Part shown: piece after piece, positions 5,470-7,985 of the stretch | Position numbering within the stretch: the first letter of the stretch is position 1 | Layout of the letters: every line of letters begins with the position of its first letter | Assembly (NCBI GenBank): GCA_021809235.1 | Contig: JAKBAG010000144.1 | Span: 1-7,985 of the forward strand | DNA length: 7,985 bases | From: Acidobacteriota bacterium | GTDB lineage: Bacteria > Acidobacteriota > Terriglobia > Terriglobales > Acidobacteriaceae | Reading direction: 5' to 3' | Translations under genes and position numbers: made by a program | Notes under the pieces: model-generated | The model's database searches: none | What the model saw: only the letters and a program-made list of their open reading frames with translations | Told to the model about the DNA's origin: nothing

Positions 5470-5888
5470 TGGCAAAACAGCAGCAGAACGCAGCCGGCAA
5501 AGCCGGAAAGAACAAGAAGTTCCGCAAGCGTGAGCGAAAGAATGTGCCGCTTGGTATGGTGCACATTCAGGCCACCTTTAACAACACCATCGTCACCATC
5601 ACGGATCCGATGGGCAACACCATCAGCTGGAAGAGTGCCGGTTCGCTCGGCTTTCGCGGCTCCCGCAAGGGCACCCCGTTTGCGGCGCAGCAGGCCGCAA
5701 TGAACGCCGCCAATGCCGCCCGCGACCACGGTCTGCGCGCCGTCGATGTGCGCGTCTCCGGTCCCGGCTCCGGTCGTGAATCGGCCATCCGCGCTCTGGC
5801 CGCTGCCGGCATTGATGTGCGTTCCATCCGGGACGTTACGCCGATTCCGCACAACGGCTGCCGTCCGCCCAAGCGCCGCCGCGTCTGA
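5469..5888 (+). CDS. rpsK: 30S ribosomal protein S11
   Basis: Platform protein of the small subunit, near the E-site mRNA path. The 139-residue product starts with a Gln/Lys-rich tail (MAKQQQNAAGKAGKNKKFRKRERK, residues 1-24). The core follows: GMVHIQATFNNTIVTITD, SAGSLGFRGSRKGTPFAAQ, VRVSGPGSGRESAIRAL and the near-invariant end DVTPIPHNGCRPPKRRRV. The HNG in that tail is where E. coli S11 is known to carry an isoaspartate; the local sequence is conserved here. The start overlaps the rpsM stop (TAATG) and only a weak purine stretch (AAGAAAG) precedes it, so translation probably depends on ribosomes finishing rpsM. Confidence 0.98.
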   Translation: MAKQQQNAAGKAGKNKKFRKRERKNVPLGMVHIQATFNNTIVTITDPMGNTISWKSAGSLGFRGSRKGTPFAAQQAAMNAANAARDHGLRAVDVRVSGPGSGRESAIRALAAAGIDVRSIRDVTPIPHNGCRPPKRRRV

Positions 5889-5905
5889 GGCTGCCGCTCG
5901 ATTCT

Positions 5906-5943
5906 GCTTCCCTGCTGTGGTCCAGGTGCCGCCGCAGGGAAGC
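5906..5943 (+). other. Strong 10-bp RNA stem-loop after rpsK
   Basis: GCTTCCCTGC (5906-5915) pairs perfectly with GCAGGGAAGC (5934-5943) around an 18-base loop, beginning 17 nt after the rpsK stop. The bases after it (CTAACCG) contain no T run. This is the main element of a 138-nt gap before rpsD that also has two smaller hairpins. It could be an mRNA processing or attenuation element, or part of an S4-responsive leader; the sequence alone cannot say which. Confidence 0.6.
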
Positions 5944-5949
5944 CTAACC

Positions 5950-5961
5950 GCCCGCAAGGGC
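5950..5961 (+). other. GCAA-tetraloop hairpin in the rpsK-rpsD gap
   Basis: GCCC (5950-5953) pairs with GGGC (5958-5961) around GCAA, a true GNRA tetraloop. It follows the 10-bp stem-loop by six bases. It shares the CGCAAGG core with 781-790. Confidence 0.4.
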
Positions 5962-5978
5962 TCCGGGCCGGGAATGAA

Positions 5979-5992
5979 GCAGCGCAGGCTGC
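5979..5992 (+). other. GCAG-loop hairpin in the rpsK-rpsD gap
   Basis: GCAGC (5979-5983) pairs with GCTGC (5988-5992) around GCAG. Loop and closing pairs (C-GCAG-G) are the same as in the infA hairpin at 4507-4524, while the outer stem bases differ. That pattern is expected if the structure, not the sequence, matters. Confidence 0.4.
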
Positions 5993-6026
5993 GTAAACCG
6001 GCCGACATCTGAAGTCAGGAGAATTC

Positions 6027-6656
6027 ATGGCACGTTATACCGGTCCCGTCTGTCGTCTTTGCCGTCGTGAAGGCACCAAGCTCTTTCTGAAGGGCTCCAA
6101 GTGCATGAGCGACCGCTGCCCGCTCGAAAAGCGCAACTTTGCTCCCGGCCAGCATGGCCAGAGCCGCAAGGCCAAGGTCGTTGGCTACGGTCTGCAGCTG
6201 CGCGAAAAGCAGAAGGCCAAGCGTATTTACTTCACGCTGGAAACCCAGTTCCGCGCTTACTATGAGAAGGCCAGCCGCGCCACCGGCGTCACCGGCGACC
6301 TGCTCATCCAGCAGCTGGAGCGTCGTCTGGACAACGTGGCCTTCCGGCTCGGGTTTGCCATGAGCCGCCGCCAGGCTCGCCAGATCGTTCGCCACGGTCA
6401 TGTGGAAGTCAACGGCCGCAAGGTGAACATTCCTTCCTTCCAGGTTTCCGTCGGCGACACCATCGCCATCCGCGAGAATGCACGCAAGCTGGTTGTGGTG
6501 GAGGCAGCGCGGGATTACGCCGCTTCCAATCCGGTGCCGTCGTGGCTCCAGCCGGATTTCGCCAATCTCTCCGGCAAGGTGGTTGCCCTGCCGCGTCGCG
6601 ATGAGGTCCAGCTGCCGGTCAACGAGCAGCTCATCGTCGAGTTGTACTCCAAGTAA
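6027..6656 (+). CDS. rpsD: 30S ribosomal protein S4, zinc-binding form
   Basis: Primary 16S rRNA-binding protein that nucleates assembly of the 30S body. In many bacteria it also represses its own operon, and it affects decoding fidelity. The 209-residue product starts MARYTGPVCRLCRREG. Four cysteines, C9, C12, C26 and C31, have the spacing of the zinc site in Thermus S4, so this is a C+ form. The central region (RLDNVAFRLGFAMSRRQARQIVRHGHVEVNGRKVNIPSFQVSVGD, about 100-145) is the S4 RNA-binding domain. The end PVNEQLIVELYSK is typical. A strong ribosome binding site AGGAGA (6017-6022) precedes ATG 6027. Confidence 0.98.
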   Translation: MARYTGPVCRLCRREGTKLFLKGSKCMSDRCPLEKRNFAPGQHGQSRKAKVVGYGLQLREKQKAKRIYFTLETQFRAYYEKASRATGVTGDLLIQQLERRLDNVAFRLGFAMSRRQARQIVRHGHVEVNGRKVNIPSFQVSVGDTIAIRENARKLVVVEAARDYAASNPVPSWLQPDFANLSGKVVALPRRDEVQLPVNEQLIVELYSK

Positions 6657-6657
6657 T

Positions 6658-6693
6658 GCAGGTGTCCGCGGCGGTCTTCCGCTGCGGACCTGC
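6658..6693 (+). other. Long RNA stem-loop immediately after rpsD
   Basis: Beginning two bases after the rpsD stop, GCAGG (6658-6662) pairs with CCTGC (6689-6693). After a two-base bulge (6663-6664), ten further pairs, including one G-U, join 6665-6674 to 6679-6688 around the loop TCTT. Fifteen pairs make this one of the two strongest structures in the window. No T-tract follows (CGCAACACTG). It is suited to blocking 3' exonucleases or to pausing polymerase before rpoA. Confidence 0.6.
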
Positions 6694-6716
6694 CGCAACA
6701 CTGTAGCAGCAAGCGG

Positions 6717-6731
6717 GGCGCGGCTCGCGCC
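6717..6731 (+). other. Second RNA stem-loop in the rpsD-rpoA gap
   Basis: GGCGCG (6717-6722) pairs with CGCGCC (6726-6731) around the three-base loop GCT. It is followed by CACACCCC rather than T residues. Together with the upstream 15-bp stem it makes the first half of this gap highly structured. Confidence 0.4.
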
Positions 6732-6752
6732 ACACCCCGACCATCCAACCCG

Positions 6753-6760
6753 AAGGAGAA
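6753..6760 (+). promoter_or_regulatory. Shine-Dalgarno-like sequence with no matching start
   Basis: AAGGAGAA at 6753-6760 is among the best ribosome-binding matches in the window, yet it is 60 nt upstream of the rpoA ATG. No ATG, GTG or TTG lies 5-10 nt after it; a TTG at 6762 is too close. The rpoA frame is open back to here but contains no start codon between. It may be a ribosome standby site or a relic of a leader peptide. Confidence 0.35.
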
Positions 6761-6820
6761 CTTGCGCGGCCGCCGCAAAGTGCATCGCGACGTACCTGCC
6801 GCGCGGGAAAGAGAAAGCAT

Positions 6821-7915
6821 ATGTTGTGGAGAGGATTCCAGAAACCGAAGCGTCTGGCAGTTGATTCCGAGACGCTCACCGAGACTTACGGCAAGTTCAG
6901 CGCACAACCCTTTGAGCGCGGCTTCGGCACCACCATCGGCAATGCTCTGCGGCGCACGCTGCTCAGCTCGATCGAGGGTGCAGCCGTCACCGCAGTTCGT
7001 ATCGAGGACGTGCTGCATGAGTTCCAGTCCATCCCCGGCGTCGTCGAGGACGCTACCGACATCATCCTGAACCTGAAGCAGGTTCCCTTCAAGCTCAATG
7101 GCGAAGGCCCCAAGGCGCTTTATCTGCGCGCCGATCAGCCCGGTGTGGTGACCTCCGGCATGATCGAGGCCGACGGCGATGTGGAGATTCTGGACAAGAA
7201 TGTCTATATCGCAACGGTCTCCGAAGGTGGACGGCTGGACATGGAGATGCGCCTCAAGCGTGGCCGCGGCTACGTTTCGGCGGACAAGAACTACGATGCC
7301 GATCTCGGAATTGGTTTCATCCCGGTGGATTCGGTGCACTCGCCCGTGCGCCGCGTCAACTATCTCGTCGAGGCAGCCCGACTCGGCCAGATCACCGACT
7401 ACGACAAGCTGACTCTGGAGATATGGACCAACGGCGCGGTGGCTCCGGCCGATGCGCTGGGCCTGGCCGCCAAACTGCTCAAGGACCACATGAGCATCTT
7501 CATCAACTTTGAGGAGGAGATGGATGCCGAGGGTGCCGGCGACGGTGGCTCGCTGCTGCTGCGTAATGAAAATCTGAACCGTTCCGTCGAGGAGCTGGAG
7601 CTGTCGGTTCGCAGCTACAACTGCCTGAAGAACGCGAACATCCAGACCATCGCCGAGCTGATCCAGAAGACCGAGGCCGAGATGCTCAAGACCAAGAATT
7701 TTGGTCGCAAGAGTCTGAACGAGATCAAGGAAATCCTCGCGCAGATGGGCCTTTCGCTGGGCATGAAGATCGACGAGCAGGGCAATGCCGTTCCCGGACC
7801 CACCAGCGTGCTGCCTTCGGCTGCGCTGGCTGCCGGCTTCGGCCGCTTCGACGACGAAGACGAGTTGCTGGACTCGGTTGACCTGCAGCTGCCCACGGAG
7901 ACGGAAAACTTCTAA
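6821..7915 (+). CDS. rpoA: DNA-directed RNA polymerase subunit alpha
   Basis: Its dimer nucleates assembly of beta and beta-prime, and its C-terminal domain binds UP elements and activators. The 364-residue protein has an N-terminal domain (about 1-235) with FERGFGTTIGNALRRTLLSS (31-50), GVVEDATDIILNLK and RGRGYVSADKN. The C-terminal domain (about 250-315) retains the DNA-contact residues equivalent to E. coli R265, N268, C269, G296, K298 and S299 (here R264, N267, C268, G295, K297, S298). Residues 316-364 form a longer tail than in E. coli, with an acidic patch FDDEDELLDS. ATG 6821 (MLWRGFQKPKRL) fits the family; its ribosome binding site is weak (GAGA at 6811-6814). Confidence 0.98.
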   Translation: MLWRGFQKPKRLAVDSETLTETYGKFSAQPFERGFGTTIGNALRRTLLSSIEGAAVTAVRIEDVLHEFQSIPGVVEDATDIILNLKQVPFKLNGEGPKALYLRADQPGVVTSGMIEADGDVEILDKNVYIATVSEGGRLDMEMRLKRGRGYVSADKNYDADLGIGFIPVDSVHSPVRRVNYLVEAARLGQITDYDKLTLEIWTNGAVAPADALGLAAKLLKDHMSIFINFEEEMDAEGAGDGGSLLLRNENLNRSVEELELSVRSYNCLKNANIQTIAELIQKTEAEMLKTKNFGRKSLNEIKEILAQMGLSLGMKIDEQGNAVPGPTSVLPSAALAAGFGRFDDEDELLDSVDLQLPTETENF

Positions 7916-7919
7916 CCGA

Positions 7920-7948
7920 CGTAGACCGGCAGTCTCTGCCGGTCTACG
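7920..7948 (+). other. Perfect 12-bp RNA stem-loop after rpoA
   Basis: Positions 7920-7931 pair perfectly with 7937-7948 (arms CGTAGACCGGCA and TGCCGGTCTACG) around GTCTC, beginning five bases after the rpoA stop. It has the strength of an intrinsic terminator, but the next bases are CACCAG and the only T run (TTT) comes seven bases later. If rplQ follows, as usual, a full terminator would cut it off from rpoA. Confidence 0.65.
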
Positions 7949-7961
7949 CACCAGTTTCAGA

Positions 7962-7980
7962 CGCACGCCCGCCGCGTGCG
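7962..7980 (+). other. Second RNA stem-loop downstream of rpoA
   Basis: CGCACGC (7962-7968) pairs with GCGTGCG (7974-7980) around CCGCC. It lies 13 bases after the 12-bp hairpin, so two stable stems stand in tandem at the end of the window. The window ends five bases later, so what follows cannot be judged. Confidence 0.5.
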
Positions 7981-7985
7981 GAATT

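Noticed and set aside
6762..7070. Frame starting at TTG 6762 next to the AAGGAGAA sequence
   Set aside because: The TTG is one base from the purine run, too close, and most of the frame runs through rpoA in the wrong phase. The product is Ser/Arg/Pro-rich with no family pattern.
7920..7960. Intrinsic terminator after rpoA
   Set aside because: The stem is strong enough, but the required run of T residues right after the stem is missing (CACCAG follows), so it is listed as a stem-loop only.
6515..7966. 483-residue open frame on the minus strand opposite rpsD end, gap and rpoA
   Set aside because: It is antisense to strongly conserved rpoA and arises from GC-rich third positions; the translation shows no recognisable domain and is low in complexity (Leu, Gln, Val, Asp, Gly).

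Overview
The window is a complete stretch of the conserved bacterial spc/alpha ribosomal-protein cluster. All twelve genes lie on the + strand: rpsE, rpmD, rplO, secY, adk, map, infA, rpmJ, rpsM, rpsK, rpsD and rpoA. I see no mobile element, tRNA, rRNA, CRISPR array, broken gene or foreign island. The DNA is GC-rich (by eye, about 60 percent). Gene order, with adk, map, infA and rpmJ between secY and rpsM, is the common non-proteobacterial arrangement. The RpoA start (MLWRGFQKPKRL), the 22-residue N-terminal extension of Adk and the overall composition suggest an Acidobacteriota member of the Terriglobia (Acidobacterium/Terriglobus/Granulicella-like). That placement rests on recall of protein style, not on a search, so treat it as moderate confidence.

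Layout. 1-75 is the end of a leader or gap before rpsE; rplR is expected upstream but is not in the window. 76-1324 holds rpsE, rpmD and rplO. 1467-4470 holds secY, adk and map, the membrane-export channel and two enzymes (nucleotide kinase and methionine aminopeptidase). 4541-4926 holds infA and rpmJ. 5089-7915 is the alpha-operon block rpsM, rpsK, rpsD, rpoA. 7916-7985 carries two hairpins; rplQ is expected just beyond the window. No gap exceeds 300 bases; the longest are 6657-6820 and 4927-5088.

The genes together supply small- and large-subunit ribosomal proteins, initiation factor 1, the alpha subunit of RNA polymerase, the SecYEG channel subunit that docks on ribosomes, and MetAP, which trims nascent chains. 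Two junctions (secY/adk and rpsM/rpsK) overlap by one base as TAATG, and rpsE/rpmD are 3 nt apart, which indicates co-transcription and probable translational coupling. No convincing sigma-70 promoter was found inside the window.

The coding content is ordinary. The one unexplained signal is in the gaps. Nearly every junction that does not overlap carries at least one GC-rich stem-loop, some very strong (12-bp perfect stem after rpoA, 10 bp after rpsK, 15 bp after rpsD), and none is followed by a T-tract. Several small ones share a GCAA- or GCAG-type loop. This pattern is the best candidate for something undescribed; I see no new protein system.
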